DNA of 64,000 nt from DAOTWA01 sp034435955 (lineage in GTDB: Bacteria; Chloroflexota; Anaerolineae; Anaerolineales; Anaerolineaceae), in the NCBI GenBank assembly GCA_034435955.1, contig DAOTWA010000031.1, forward strand, positions 1-64,000. Direction: 5' to 3'. The notes beneath the pieces are model-generated. The model did not search any database. It was not told the DNA's origin and was given only the letters and a program-made list of their open reading frames with translations. Of the stretch, positions 37,848 through 46,485 are shown in pieces. A program made the translations under genes and the position numbers. Within the stretch, counting starts at the first letter, position 1, and each line of letters starts with the position of its first letter.

Positions 37848-39482
37848 TCACATGCGGAATACGCCATACCTGCCGGCCGAGCGCGGTGAATTCAACACCA
37901 CCGAGAGGGCCAGCGCCAGCACCTGGCGCGTCTCGGCTGGATCGACAACGCCGTCGTCCCACAGACGCGCGGTGGAGTAGTAGGGGTGCCCGGCCCGTTC
38001 GTATTCCTCCAAAATTGGGCGCTTGAACTCCTCGGCCTGCTGGGGGGAAAGCGGCGGCTTGCCTTCGCGGGCGAGCTGGTCCTGCTTGACGGTCAGCAGC
38101 ACATTGGCGGCCTGCTCGCCGCCCATGGCGCTGATGCGCGCATTCGGCCACATCCACAGGAAGCGCGGGTTGAACGCCCGCCCAGACATGGCGTAATTGC
38201 CGGCCCCGAACGATCCGCCGATCAGCACAGTCAGCTTGGGCACGCTCACCGTGGAGACCGCATGCACCATCTTGGCTCCATCCTTGGCGATGCCGCCCGC
38301 CTCGTACTCCTTTCCGACCATGAAGCCGGTGATATTCTGTAAAAAGAGCAGCGGGATGCCGCGCTGCTCACACAGCTCGATGAAATGGGTGCCTTTCAGC
38401 GCGCTTTCGCTGAACAGCACGCCGTTGTTGCCCAGGATGCCCAGCGGGTAACCGTGGATGCGGGCAAAGCCGCACACCAGGGTGGTGCCGTAGCGGGCTT
38501 TGAATTCTCGGAAACGGCTGCCATCTACCAGACGGGCGATCACCTCGCGCACGTCGTAAGACTGGTGGAAGCTGGTCGGCAGGATGCCGTAAATATCGTC
38601 CGGCGGGTAGAGAGGCTCCTCGGGCGGCGTTACATCCAACCCATCGAGCCAGGTCGGGCCTGCGCTCGCGCCGGGCGGAGGCAGGGTTTCGATGATGCCG
38701 CGGCAGATTTCCAAGGCGTCGTCGTCATTCTCGGCGAAGTGATCGGCCACACCCGAGCGGCGGGTGTGCACGTCCGCCCCGCCCAGCTCTTCGGCGCTGA
38801 CGTTTTCCCCGGTGGCCGCCCTGACCAGCGGCGGTCCGCCCAGGAAGATCGTGCCGGTACCTTTGACGATGATGGCCTCGTCGCTCATCGCCGGCACGTA
38901 GGCGCCCCCCGCTGTGCACATACCCATCACCACCGAGATCTGCGGGATGCCCTTGGCGCTCATGCGCGCCTGATTGTAGAAGATGCGCCCGAAATCGTCG
39001 GCGTCGGGAAAGACCTCATCCTGCATGGGCAGGTAGATGCCGCCTGAATCCACCAGGTAGACGCAGGGCAGGTAATTCTGCTCGGCGATCTCCTGGGCGC
39101 GCAAATGCTTCTTCATGGTGATGGGAAAGTATGTACCGGCTTTCACCGTGGCGTCGTTGGCCACGATCATCACCTCGCGGCCGGCTACCCGCCCGATGCC
39201 GGTGACCAAGCCGGCGCCAGGCGCCTGATCGCCATACATACCCCCTGCCGCCAGGGGGGACAGCTCCAGGAAGGGCGCGCCCGGATCGAGCAGACGCTCG
39301 ATGCGCTCACGCACGAACAGTTTGCCCTGGGCCTGGTGATGCGCCCGGTACTTGGCGCCACCACCCTGCCGCACCAGCTCGATGCGCCGGTGAAGGTCCT
39401 CCGCCAGGGCACGATGGTGTTCTCGATTTTTCACAAACTCGGGGTCGTTCACGTCGATAGAGGAATGTATGCTTTCCACCAA
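37848..39482 (-). CDS. Methylcrotonyl-CoA carboxylase-type carboxyltransferase subunit
   Basis: 544 residues with two crotonase-like halves. The MccB-like pattern is strong: LPCVYLVDSGGIYLPMQDEVFPDADDFGRIFYNQARMSAKGIPQI is present in order, with GMCTAGGAYVPAMSDEAII and IFLGGPPLVRAATGE following, then the acyl-CoA half with FMVGKEYEAGGIAKDGAKMVHA and GSFGAGNYAMSGRAFNPRF. It most likely transfers carboxylate to 3-methylcrotonyl-CoA (leucine route), though geranyl-CoA or related substrates cannot be excluded. First gene of a six-gene operon with a good promoter 84-111 bp upstream. Confidence 0.92.
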   Translation of the reverse strand: MVESIHSSIDVNDPEFVKNREHHRALAEDLHRRIELVRQGGGAKYRAHHQAQGKLFVRERIERLLDPGAPFLELSPLAAGGMYGDQAPGAGLVTGIGRVAGREVMIVANDATVKAGTYFPITMKKHLRAQEIAEQNYLPCVYLVDSGGIYLPMQDEVFPDADDFGRIFYNQARMSAKGIPQISVVMGMCTAGGAYVPAMSDEAIIVKGTGTIFLGGPPLVRAATGENVSAEELGGADVHTRRSGVADHFAENDDDALEICRGIIETLPPPGASAGPTWLDGLDVTPPEEPLYPPDDIYGILPTSFHQSYDVREVIARLVDGSRFREFKARYGTTLVCGFARIHGYPLGILGNNGVLFSESALKGTHFIELCEQRGIPLLFLQNITGFMVGKEYEAGGIAKDGAKMVHAVSTVSVPKLTVLIGGSFGAGNYAMSGRAFNPRFLWMWPNARISAMGGEQAANVLLTVKQDQLAREGKPPLSPQQAEEFKRPILEEYERAGHPYYSTARLWDDGVVDPAETRQVLALALSVVLNSPRSAGRYGVFRM

Positions 39483-39565
39483 TCCAACCCCTTTCCCCTA
39501 TCTCAAACGTAGAAAAGCGCCATCCGGGGTTGCCGGCGCGAATAATAATAACAAATCATATTCGA

Positions 39566-39593
39566 ATTATAGCATTAAGGCGAGGGCTCTCAA
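39566..39593 (-). promoter_or_regulatory. Promoter of the acyl-CoA carboxylase operon
   Basis: On the minus strand TTGAGA (39593-39588), 16 bp, TATAAT (39571-39566). Predicted start near 39559 gives a leader of about 77 nt. It lies in the 310-bp divergent region 39483-39792, which holds no gene; the rest of that region shows A+T-rich stretches but no second promoter I can define. Confidence 0.75.
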
Positions 39594-39759
39594 GAAAGAT
39601 TTGCGCGGGTTCATCGCCCGGCAACCGTCAGGTGCCCCATGGATGGGTATTATGGGGTGCATGTGCCCTTCCTCTTCTTTGGTTCCAATGTTTCGTCCAT
39701 ATCACCACAATTTGGAGTATTATTGTAGATATAGATTTCCATCCATCCTCCCATTTTTA

Positions 39760-39775
39760 GGAGCGTTTGCGCTCC
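39760..39775 (+). promoter_or_regulatory. Hairpin just upstream of the thiolase ribosome-binding site
   Basis: GGAGCG, loop TTTG, CGCTCC: a perfect 6-bp stem eight bases before the Shine-Dalgarno GGAGGG. The left arm itself contains GGAG, so the structure may keep it from acting as a decoy site or tune translation. No factor can be named. Confidence 0.4.
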
Positions 39776-39792
39776 TCTCCCGGAGGGAATTG

Positions 39793-41058
39793 ATGGCCAC
39801 AACCAAATCGTTGTCACGCGGCGTCGCCGTCGTGGGCGCGGGCATGAGCAAGTTTGGCGTCCACAAGGATAAGTCCAGCCGCGACCTGTTCGTCGAAGCT
39901 TACCAGGCCATGTCCGCCTCGGTGGATCGCGGCTTCGACCCGGCCGAGATCGAGGCGGTCTTCGTCGGCAACTATTCCAGTGAGTTTTTTGAGGGCCAAG
40001 GGCACATCGCTCCCATTCTCGCCGATGCAGTCGGGCTGGTGCCACTGCCGGCCACGCGCATCGAGGATGCCTGCGCCAGTAGTGGAGCAGCCATCCGCCA
40101 GGGGGTGATGGCCATCGCCTCCGGCCTGCACGACCTGGTGCTGGTGGGCGGCGTCGAGCACATGACCTCCCTGAGCACGGCCCAGGTCACCGATGCCCTC
40201 TCAGCCGCCGGCGACATGGGCTTCGAGATGGCCTCCGGCTTCACGTTCCCGGGCATCTTTGCCGCCATGGCCAGCGCCTATATGCACCGCTATGGGATGG
40301 CCCCGGCGGATCTGCACAGCATCACCCTGAAAAATCACGCCAACGGCGCGCTCAACCCAGAGGCTCATTTCACCCAGGCCATCAGCGACATCATGGCTGC
40401 GCGAATGGAGGCCGCCAAAAAGAACGGCAGCCCGTTGCCCGAATGGAAGGATGAGAATGCCTTCCTTGAGGACGAAGCAGCCAACCCCTTTGTGGCTTGG
40501 CCGCTGCGCCTGTTCGACTGCGCCCCCATCTCGGACGGCGCAGCCTGCCTGCTGCTGGCCTCGGCCGAACGGGCACGCGCCTTCACCGACGACCCGATCT
40601 ACGTGATCGGATCGGGGCAGGCCTCGGATTATTCGCTGGCCAATCACACCGACCTGACCAACATGCGCGCCACCCGCCTGGCGGCTCTGGCGGCTTACGA
40701 GATGGCCGGTGTTTCACCCATGGACATCCGCCTGGCCGAGGTGCACGATTGCTTCACCATCGCCGAGATCATCGCCACCGAGGATCTGGGGTTTTTCGCG
40801 CCCGGCACGGGCTACCGCATGGCCGAGGACGGCGTCACCGCGCGGGACGGACCCCGGCCGGTCAACTCCTCCGGCGGGCTGAAATCCAAGGGGCATCCGG
40901 TCGGCGCGACCGGCGTTGGCCAGGTGGTTGAGATCTGGAAGCAAATGCGCGGGGAGGCCGGTCCGCGCCAGGTGAAGGTCGACGTGCCCCTCGCGCTGGC
41001 TCACAATCTGGGCGGGACGGGCTCCTCCTGCGTGGTGCACATCTTCGAGCGCAGGTGA
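39793..41058 (+). CDS. Thiolase (SCP-x/archaeal acetyl-CoA acetyltransferase type)
   Basis: 421 residues from ATG 39793 (GGAGGG upstream); an open frame reaches back to 39469 without coding character. The catalytic Cys is in IEDACASSGAAIRQG, and the conserved His is in GGLKSKGHPVGATGVGQ; the C-terminal SSCVVHIFER supplies the second Cys. This non-decarboxylating thiolase group typically works with a DUF35 partner, encoded 5 bp downstream. It could split acetoacetyl-CoA or a branched 3-ketoacyl-CoA into acetyl-CoA and an acyl-CoA. Divergent from the carboxylase operon. Confidence 0.88.
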   Translation: MATTKSLSRGVAVVGAGMSKFGVHKDKSSRDLFVEAYQAMSASVDRGFDPAEIEAVFVGNYSSEFFEGQGHIAPILADAVGLVPLPATRIEDACASSGAAIRQGVMAIASGLHDLVLVGGVEHMTSLSTAQVTDALSAAGDMGFEMASGFTFPGIFAAMASAYMHRYGMAPADLHSITLKNHANGALNPEAHFTQAISDIMAARMEAAKKNGSPLPEWKDENAFLEDEAANPFVAWPLRLFDCAPISDGAACLLLASAERARAFTDDPIYVIGSGQASDYSLANHTDLTNMRATRLAALAAYEMAGVSPMDIRLAEVHDCFTIAEIIATEDLGFFAPGTGYRMAEDGVTARDGPRPVNSSGGLKSKGHPVGATGVGQVVEIWKQMRGEAGPRQVKVDVPLALAHNLGGTGSSCVVHIFERR

Positions 41059-41063
41059 ACGCC

Positions 41064-41480
41064 ATGGAAACCGCGCCGTTCAACCTGGCCTCGTTTTACG
41101 ACTTCCTGCGACAGAAGAGACTGATGGGGACCCGCTGCACCTCCTGCGGTCGGGTCTGGCTGCCCCCGCGCGCGATCTGCGCGCAGTGCCGCGTCAGCCG
41201 CATGGAGTGGATCGAGCTGCCCGGAAATGGGAGACTGGTCGCCTTCACTTCGATTTACGTCGCCCCGTCGAAGTTGGCCGCTCAGGGGTATGACCGCCAG
41301 CACCCCTACTGCGTGGGCGTTGTCGAGCTGGAGAACGGCGTGCGCGCCAGCGCGCGCATCCTGGGCGTGGACGCCGCCCACCCGGAGACCATCCGCATCG
41401 GCGCGCCGCTGCGGGTGGAATTCCCCTCAGGCGGACAGACAAATGAAGTCTTCCTCACCTTTAGAGCAATGGAACAATAG
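41064..41480 (+). CDS. DUF35 OB-fold protein with zinc ribbon, thiolase partner
   Basis: 138 residues. N-terminal rubredoxin-like zinc ribbon (CTSCGRVWLPPRAICAQC, about residues 26-43) followed by an OB fold (GNGRLVAFTSIYVAPSKLA and on). In archaea and some bacteria these proteins bridge a thiolase to its next enzyme and channel acyl-CoA. ATG 41064, with AGGTGA six bases upstream that overlaps the thiolase stop. Followed by a terminator hairpin at 41500. Confidence 0.88.
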   Translation: METAPFNLASFYDFLRQKRLMGTRCTSCGRVWLPPRAICAQCRVSRMEWIELPGNGRLVAFTSIYVAPSKLAAQGYDRQHPYCVGVVELENGVRASARILGVDAAHPETIRIGAPLRVEFPSGGQTNEVFLTFRAMEQ

Positions 41481-41483
41481 ATA

Positions 41484-41837
41484 GACCTCCGAAGTCTCGA
41501 TGATTTGAGCGAAATCATCCTTTTTTCCAGTTTCGCCCACCTTGCTTAGACTTCGGAGGTCTGGTCCCTTTGAAGAGACTTCCGAAGTCCATGATAAGAA
41601 AGTTTGAATTGAAAAAGGCTGCGTTTCGCCGTTAAACCGCGAGACTTCGGAGGTCGAGTAAACAGACCTCCGAAGTCTCTTTGATTTGAGCCAAATCATC
41701 CTTTTTCCAGTTTCGCCCACCTTACTTGGACTTCGGAGGTCTGGTCCCTTTTAGAGACTCCCGAAGTCCATGATAAGTGAGTTTGAATTGGAAAAGGCCG
41801 CGTTTCGCCGTTAAGCCGCGAGACTTCGGAAGTCGAG
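41484..41837. repeat. Two tandem copies of a ~180-bp repeat rich in inverted repeats
   Basis: Unit 1 spans 41484-41663 and unit 2 41664-41837, the second one base shorter and with scattered substitutions. Each unit contains several copies, in both orientations, of the 15-mer AGACTTCGGAGGTCT (for example 41484-41498 inverted, 41548-41562 direct, 41577 variant), able to form long stems, plus a short internal hairpin and the shared string TTTCGCCCACCTT. It fills the whole space between the DUF35 and fixX genes. There is no ORF with family features. It looks like a REP/MITE-like non-coding element, or terminator units. Confidence 0.85.
41500..41526 (+). terminator. Terminator after the thiolase-DUF35 operon
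   Basis: GATGATTT (41500-41507), loop GAGCG, AAATCATC (41513-41520), then six T. It lies 20 bp past the DUF35 stop and inside the first 180-bp repeat. The second repeat holds an equivalent stem (GATTTG/CAAATC, 41683-41697) before CTTTTT. Confidence 0.75.
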
Positions 41838-41841
41838 AACC

Positions 41842-42126
41842 TCACCCATATCGGTACACCACCCCAAACCCACCCCGTGGGTACACCCACTCCAGCGCGT
41901 CTTCCGGACAGGCCGCCTTGCAGGTGCCGCACTCCAAGCAGCCAGCCCAATCGGCCACGATTCTCCCATTCTGCACGCTGTATACGTTGGCCGGGCACAC
42001 CAGCAGGCAGGCCAAATCCTTGCACTTGGCCCGGCAAACCTCCTCATGCACCTCGATGTGCGGGTGTCCTTCGTCCAGCTCGTACTTGTTGGCGCCCAAC
42101 TTCTCCGGCACACTCATCGCTTTCAT
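41842..42126 (-). CDS. fixX: Ferredoxin-like protein of the ETF-quinone oxidoreductase
   Basis: 94 residues with cysteine motif CLECGTCKAACPEDALEW for one [4Fe-4S] cluster, and an upstream CRAKCKDLACLLVCPANVY segment. This is the FixX pattern: partner of FixC, together equal to the ETF:quinone oxidoreductase. The start overlaps the fixC stop by 4 bp. It closes the operon and abuts the 180-bp repeats. Confidence 0.93.
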   Translation of the reverse strand: MKAMSVPEKLGANKYELDEGHPHIEVHEEVCRAKCKDLACLLVCPANVYSVQNGRIVADWAGCLECGTCKAACPEDALEWVYPRGGFGVVYRYG

Positions 42127-43418
42127 AAGGCGCGAACTCCGTTCCAGATATCCCTGGCCAGGTCGAGAATAGATATTCCGCTGCTCGTGAGGCTCTTCAT
42201 CAGGGTGGGCAGCAGATGATCTTTGGGACGCGCCTCCTGGCGGTAGATGCGTTCCATCAGATCGGCCAGAAGCTGAGGATAGGCCGTATATAAACGCTCG
42301 TTCTCGAAGAAGCGCGGCGCGCTGGCGTAGGTGCGCATATCCGCCATGACGAAGGAGCGCTCCAGTTTATCCCGGTAGGCGGCCAGCCTCGCGGCGCTGA
42401 AATCGCCGGCCGCTTTCGCCTCCAGGATGGCCTCCGCCGCCGCAGCCGCCGAGCCGATGGCCAGGTCCATGCCGCGCACCGCAAAACCGTTGTTGATCCC
42501 CAGCCCGGCGGCGTCGCCGATTACCAGCATGCCGTCGGTGAACAGGCGCGCCATCTTGTCGACGCCGCCCTCCGGCACCAGATGAGCGCCGTACTCCAGC
42601 AGCTTGCCGCCCTTCACCAGGCGGGCAATCAGCGGCGTAGAGAGGAACTCCTCCATCATGTCCGCCGGGCGGGCCTGGTTGCGCAGCAGGCCGTCCAGGA
42701 TCATGACCAGACCGACCGACAGGCTTTCGCGGTTGGTATAAAGGAAACCGCCGCCTGCCAGTCCTTTGGAGGCCGCGCCCACGATGGTATACGCCGCTCC
42801 CTCGTCCCCCTCCAGGTGAAAGCGCTCCTCGATCGTTTCGCGCGGCAGGCCGATCAGCTCCTTGACGCCCAGGGCGATGCCGTCATGGGGGAGCCGACCG
42901 CGCAGGCCGGCTTCCTGCGCCAGGAAGGAATTGGCCCCGTCAGCAGCCACCACCACATCCGCGCGCAGCTCCTCATCGCCGGCCGCCACGCCTGCCACGC
43001 GACCATCCTGGCGCACCACCCGGTCGACGCGCACGCCGGTGACCAGCATGGCTCCAGCCGCCTCGGCTTTCGCGGCCAGCCAGCGGTCGAAGCGCGCCCT
43101 CAGCACGGTGAAGGCGTTGAACGGCGGACGGTCGAAGGCCTGGGATTTGAAATCCACGTTGAAGGCCGCCTCGCCGCTCACGAAGCTGATGACGAAATGG
43201 TCGATACGCCGCTCGACCGGCGCTTCGTTCCAAAATTCCGGCAGGATATCGTGCAGCACCCGCCCGTACAGCACCCCGCCGCTCAGGTTCTTGCTGCCGG
43301 GATAGGGCCCACGCTCGATCAGCACCACCTGCAGACCAGCCCTGGCCAGTAAATAGGCGGCTGTGCAACCGGCCACCCCCGCACCGACCACAATCGCGTC
43401 GAATTTGTCACCCGCCAT
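42123..43418 (-). CDS. fixC: Electron transfer flavoprotein-quinone oxidoreductase
   Basis: 431-residue FAD enzyme that passes electrons from ETF to the quinone pool. N-terminal dinucleotide fold FDAIVVGAGVAGCTAAYLLARAGLQVVLIERG, the SGGVLYGR segment, and the C-terminal FAD motif GMLVIGDAAGLGINNGFAVRGMDLAIGSA are all present. Amphipathic stretches near the C terminus would bind the membrane. Nine bp after etfA and overlapping fixX. Confidence 0.94.
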   Translation of the reverse strand: MAGDKFDAIVVGAGVAGCTAAYLLARAGLQVVLIERGPYPGSKNLSGGVLYGRVLHDILPEFWNEAPVERRIDHFVISFVSGEAAFNVDFKSQAFDRPPFNAFTVLRARFDRWLAAKAEAAGAMLVTGVRVDRVVRQDGRVAGVAAGDEELRADVVVAADGANSFLAQEAGLRGRLPHDGIALGVKELIGLPRETIEERFHLEGDEGAAYTIVGAASKGLAGGGFLYTNRESLSVGLVMILDGLLRNQARPADMMEEFLSTPLIARLVKGGKLLEYGAHLVPEGGVDKMARLFTDGMLVIGDAAGLGINNGFAVRGMDLAIGSAAAAAEAILEAKAAGDFSAARLAAYRDKLERSFVMADMRTYASAPRFFENERLYTAYPQLLADLMERIYRQEARPKDHLLPTLMKSLTSSGISILDLARDIWNGVRAL

Positions 43419-43426
43419 GGGCTTCT

Positions 43427-44401
43427 CTATAGGCTTCCCTTATCCTTGCGCGCGCGGATGGCCCTGATCAGAGCCGGCACGACCGCGTACAGATCGCCGA
43501 CCACGCCGTAATCGGCCTGGGCAAAGATCGGCGCGTGGGCATCCTTGTTGATCGCCACCACCACACGCGAGCCGCTCATCCCGATGGTGTGCTGTACCTG
43601 CCCGGAGACGCCCACTCCAAGATACAGCTCCGGCTTGACGTGCGCGCCTGAGATGCCGATGTAGCGTTCGCGCGGCAGCCAGTCCAACCCTTCGGCCAGC
43701 GGCCTGGAACAGGCCACCTCGGCGCCCAGGACCTGGGCCAGCTCTTCGATCAACGCCAGATGCTCGCGTTTCGCCAGGCCGCGCCCTGCGCACACGACGC
43801 GCCTGGCTGCGGCCAGATCCACCGACACCGGCGGGCGTATTTTGCGTTCGAGCTGGGTGACGCGCCATTCCGGCGCGACGAATTCGCAGCCCGTGATATC
43901 CCCCTGACGGCTGCCGTCGACCGCCAGAGGCTCGAAAGTCCCCGCCGCGACCGTCGCCAGCACCGGCGCCGCCAGCGGTTGATCCACCCGCAACGCCCCG
44001 CCGCCGAAGATCAGATGCTCGGCCTGGAGCGCCTCGCCATCAAATTGGAAGCGCAGAACGTCGGTCAAGACGGTCACGTCCAGGCGCGCTGCCAGGCGTC
44101 CGGCCACCGCCTGCCCGCGTTTGGTCGCCCCGATTAGCAGCGCGTAAGGCTGGAGATGCTTGATCAAACCCAGCAGCGTGGGGACATAATCTTCCACCAG
44201 CACACCGGGAGCCGGCTGTCCCAGCCACAGAGCCTTATCTGCACCGCGCGCCACAGCCTCTCCAGCCTCCTCGCGCGGACCGAGGACGAGAGCGACCACC
44301 GAGCCTCCGGTATGTCCGGCCAGCCCCCGGGCACCCGCAATCAGCTCCCCCAGCAGGCCGGTCTTTTCGGAAAATACCCAGATATCGCGGTTATCCGCCA
44401 T
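43427..44401 (-). CDS. etfA: Electron transfer flavoprotein alpha subunit
   Basis: 324 residues from ATG 44401 with AGGAGG upstream; an apparent longer frame overlaps etfB and is not real. The C-terminal FAD domain shows VVCAGRGLAKREH, GAEVACSRPLAEGLDWLPRERYIGISGAHVKP and the signature region VGVSGQVQHTIGMSGSRVVVAINKDAHAPIFAQADYGVVGD in segments. Forms a heterodimer with EtfB to accept electrons from the acyl-CoA dehydrogenase encoded upstream. Confidence 0.94.
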   Translation of the reverse strand: MADNRDIWVFSEKTGLLGELIAGARGLAGHTGGSVVALVLGPREEAGEAVARGADKALWLGQPAPGVLVEDYVPTLLGLIKHLQPYALLIGATKRGQAVAGRLAARLDVTVLTDVLRFQFDGEALQAEHLIFGGGALRVDQPLAAPVLATVAAGTFEPLAVDGSRQGDITGCEFVAPEWRVTQLERKIRPPVSVDLAAARRVVCAGRGLAKREHLALIEELAQVLGAEVACSRPLAEGLDWLPRERYIGISGAHVKPELYLGVGVSGQVQHTIGMSGSRVVVAINKDAHAPIFAQADYGVVGDLYAVVPALIRAIRARKDKGSL

Positions 44402-44409
44402 AGCGCCTC

Positions 44410-45186
44410 CTACACCAGGCCCTCTTTGCTCAGGTAGGCAGCCAGGGTTTGGGCGGCTTCCTCCGGGGCGTCTTCGATCAGGATGCGCTTGCGCGCTACC
44501 TGCTGCGGAGCGCGCACGCTGAGCGTCGCGATCTTTGCTGCGGCCTGGCCTTCGAGCCCGAGATCGGCCAGCGTCCACACGGTCACCGGCTTCTGGCCGG
44601 CCTTGAGGATCTCCATCATCGTCGGCAGGCGCGGGGTGGTGATGTCCACCGTCACCGAGATGGCGGCCGGCAGGGGCACTTGAAGCACTTCGATCTCCTC
44701 CTCCAGGTTACGCTCGATCAGCAGGCTGTTTTCCTGCGGCTCGATCCTGCTGACCGCGTTCAGCGTCGGCCAACCCAGTCGCTCGCCCACTTGCAGCCCG
44801 GTCTGCTGGAAGTACAGATCGGCCGAGCCTTCGCCGAAAAGCGCCACATCCGCCCCGCCCATCTTGCGGATCGCACCGGCTAGAACCGCCGCGGTTAAGG
44901 CGGTATCCGCACTCGCCAGAGCCTCATCCACCACCATTACCAGCGCGTGCGGACCCCGCGAGAGCAGGTCCTTCTTGAGCTTGGAGTTATTCACCTGATG
45001 AGGGCCGGCGGTCAGTACGGTCACCTTGCCGGCGGTGGCTTCGGCCAGCCTGACGGCGGCCTCGATGGCCTGGAGGTCGAAGCTGCCGATAACCCACTCT
45101 GCGTTCTCAAGCGAGATGGAACCGTCGCTTTTGACCTGAATATCCTCCGGGTCGGGGGCCAGCTTGGCGCACACGATCACGTCCAT
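44410..45186 (-). CDS. etfB: Electron transfer flavoprotein beta subunit
   Basis: 258 residues from ATG 45186 (MDVIVCAKLAPDPEDIQV). Shows the beta-subunit AMP-binding features ENAEWVIGSFDLQAIEAAVRLAE and LPAAISVTVDITTPRLPTMMEILKA. Lies 22 bp after the acyl-CoA dehydrogenase and 8 bp before etfA. A longer frame upstream to 45276 overlaps the dehydrogenase gene. Confidence 0.94.
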   Translation of the reverse strand: MDVIVCAKLAPDPEDIQVKSDGSISLENAEWVIGSFDLQAIEAAVRLAEATAGKVTVLTAGPHQVNNSKLKKDLLSRGPHALVMVVDEALASADTALTAAVLAGAIRKMGGADVALFGEGSADLYFQQTGLQVGERLGWPTLNAVSRIEPQENSLLIERNLEEEIEVLQVPLPAAISVTVDITTPRLPTMMEILKAGQKPVTVWTLADLGLEGQAAAKIATLSVRAPQQVARKRILIEDAPEEAAQTLAAYLSKEGLV

Positions 45187-45208
45187 GCGGCTTTGCTCCT
45201 CATCCGGC

Positions 45209-46360
45209 TCATTTGCGCGCCCGCTTGAGCAATTGCGGGCCAGCGATGTTGTACATGATCTCGTCGGTGCCCCCACCGATGCGCATCAGACGCACGTCCC
45301 GCCAGTGGCGCTGCACGCGGTTCTCGGTGGTGTAGCCCAAACCGCCCAGCAGTTGCATCGCGTCGTCGGTCACCTCGAAGGCCGCTTGAGCCACGTACAG
45401 CTTGCACATGGCGTGCTCGTGGCGTACCGGCATGTGGTGGTCCATCATCCAGGCGATCTTATAGATGTAATTGCGCATATTTTCGATCTTGACCGCCATG
45501 TCCACGATCTTATGCTGCACCGCCTGGAACGCGCCGATCGGCTGCCCAAACTGGACGCGCTGGTTGGCGTAAGCGGCCGCCTCTTCGTAAGCCCCTTCAG
45601 CCGCTCCCACTGAAGCCGCCGACAGCGCCAGGCGTTCGATCTCAAAATTGGCCATCAATTGCGGCCAGCCGCGGTTCAGCTCGCCGACCAGATTCTTGCG
45701 CGGCACGCGCACATTCTGGATAAACACCTCGTAGGTCGGCACCGTCCACCAACCGACCTTTGAGACCTGGCTGAAGCGCAAACCGGGCGCGTCGGTTGGT
45801 ACCAGCCACATGGAGATGCCTTCATAAGGATTTTCGATCCTCGCATCGCGCGTCATGAGCAGGATATGCTTCGAAATGCCAGCCAGGGTGCAGAACATCT
45901 TCTGTCCATTGAAGACCACCTCGTCGCCGTCGAAGTCAGCCGTGGCCTTGAGTGCGGCTGCATCGGAGCCCGCCTGCGGCTCGGTGATGCCCAATGCCAC
46001 CGGCGGGTCGCCCTGCGCCAGGCCGGTGAGCACCTCCATTTTCATCTCTTCCGAGCCAAATTGCAGGATGTCCAGTATGGTGATCATCCCCAGCGAATAA
46101 ATGATCCCAAGAGGGAAAGCGTGCTTGCCGAGCGTCTCGCACACCAGCGTCATGGTCTGGATATCGGCTGGCGTGCCGCCGTACTTCTCGGGGATGCCCA
46201 GGCCGAGGATGCCCTGTTCGGCCAGCGCTTTCCAGGGCTTATAGGGAAATTCATGGCGCGCGTCCAGCTCAGCCAGGAGGCTCTCTGGCGCCTCGCGCTG
46301 GAGCAGCTCCTCTAGGCTGTGGGCCAGCAGCTCCTGCTCTTCGGTGAAACCGAAATCCAT
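45209..46360 (-). CDS. Acyl-CoA dehydrogenase, isovaleryl-CoA dehydrogenase-like active site
   Basis: 383 residues, FAD dependent, oxidising an acyl-CoA to the 2-enoyl-CoA and passing electrons to ETF. FAD-binding ALGITEPQAGSDAAALKATA and GLGYTTENRVQRHWRDVR are intact. The usual catalytic Glu of the YEGT motif is replaced (IGGGTDEI), while ERLALSAAS in the middle offers a Glu at the place used by isovaleryl-CoA and long-chain enzymes. Together with the carboxylase cluster this points to isovaleryl-CoA. ATG 46360 with AAAGGA upstream; first gene of the ETF operon. Confidence 0.9.
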   Translation of the reverse strand: MDFGFTEEQELLAHSLEELLQREAPESLLAELDARHEFPYKPWKALAEQGILGLGIPEKYGGTPADIQTMTLVCETLGKHAFPLGIIYSLGMITILDILQFGSEEMKMEVLTGLAQGDPPVALGITEPQAGSDAAALKATADFDGDEVVFNGQKMFCTLAGISKHILLMTRDARIENPYEGISMWLVPTDAPGLRFSQVSKVGWWTVPTYEVFIQNVRVPRKNLVGELNRGWPQLMANFEIERLALSAASVGAAEGAYEEAAAYANQRVQFGQPIGAFQAVQHKIVDMAVKIENMRNYIYKIAWMMDHHMPVRHEHAMCKLYVAQAAFEVTDDAMQLLGGLGYTTENRVQRHWRDVRLMRIGGGTDEIMYNIAGPQLLKRARK

Positions 46361-46485
46361 AGCATCTATCCTTTCTCACAAACCGGATCGAACCCCGTTC
46401 ATTCGTAAAAGCGGCTTCTTCGACCCCTTCCCCTGCTCTACGCTGCACCGCAACCTGCTGCGAAATGGCGGGTATGGCTCTTGTC

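Noticed and set aside
36585..37889. 434-codon plus-strand frame opposite the biotin carboxylase gene
   Set aside because: A shadow of the biotin carboxylase gene; no ribosome site and no family match.
41484..41837. CRISPR-like appearance of repeated 15-mers
   Set aside because: Copies occur in both orientations and irregular spacing, the whole 180-bp unit is duplicated, and there are no unique spacers or cas genes.
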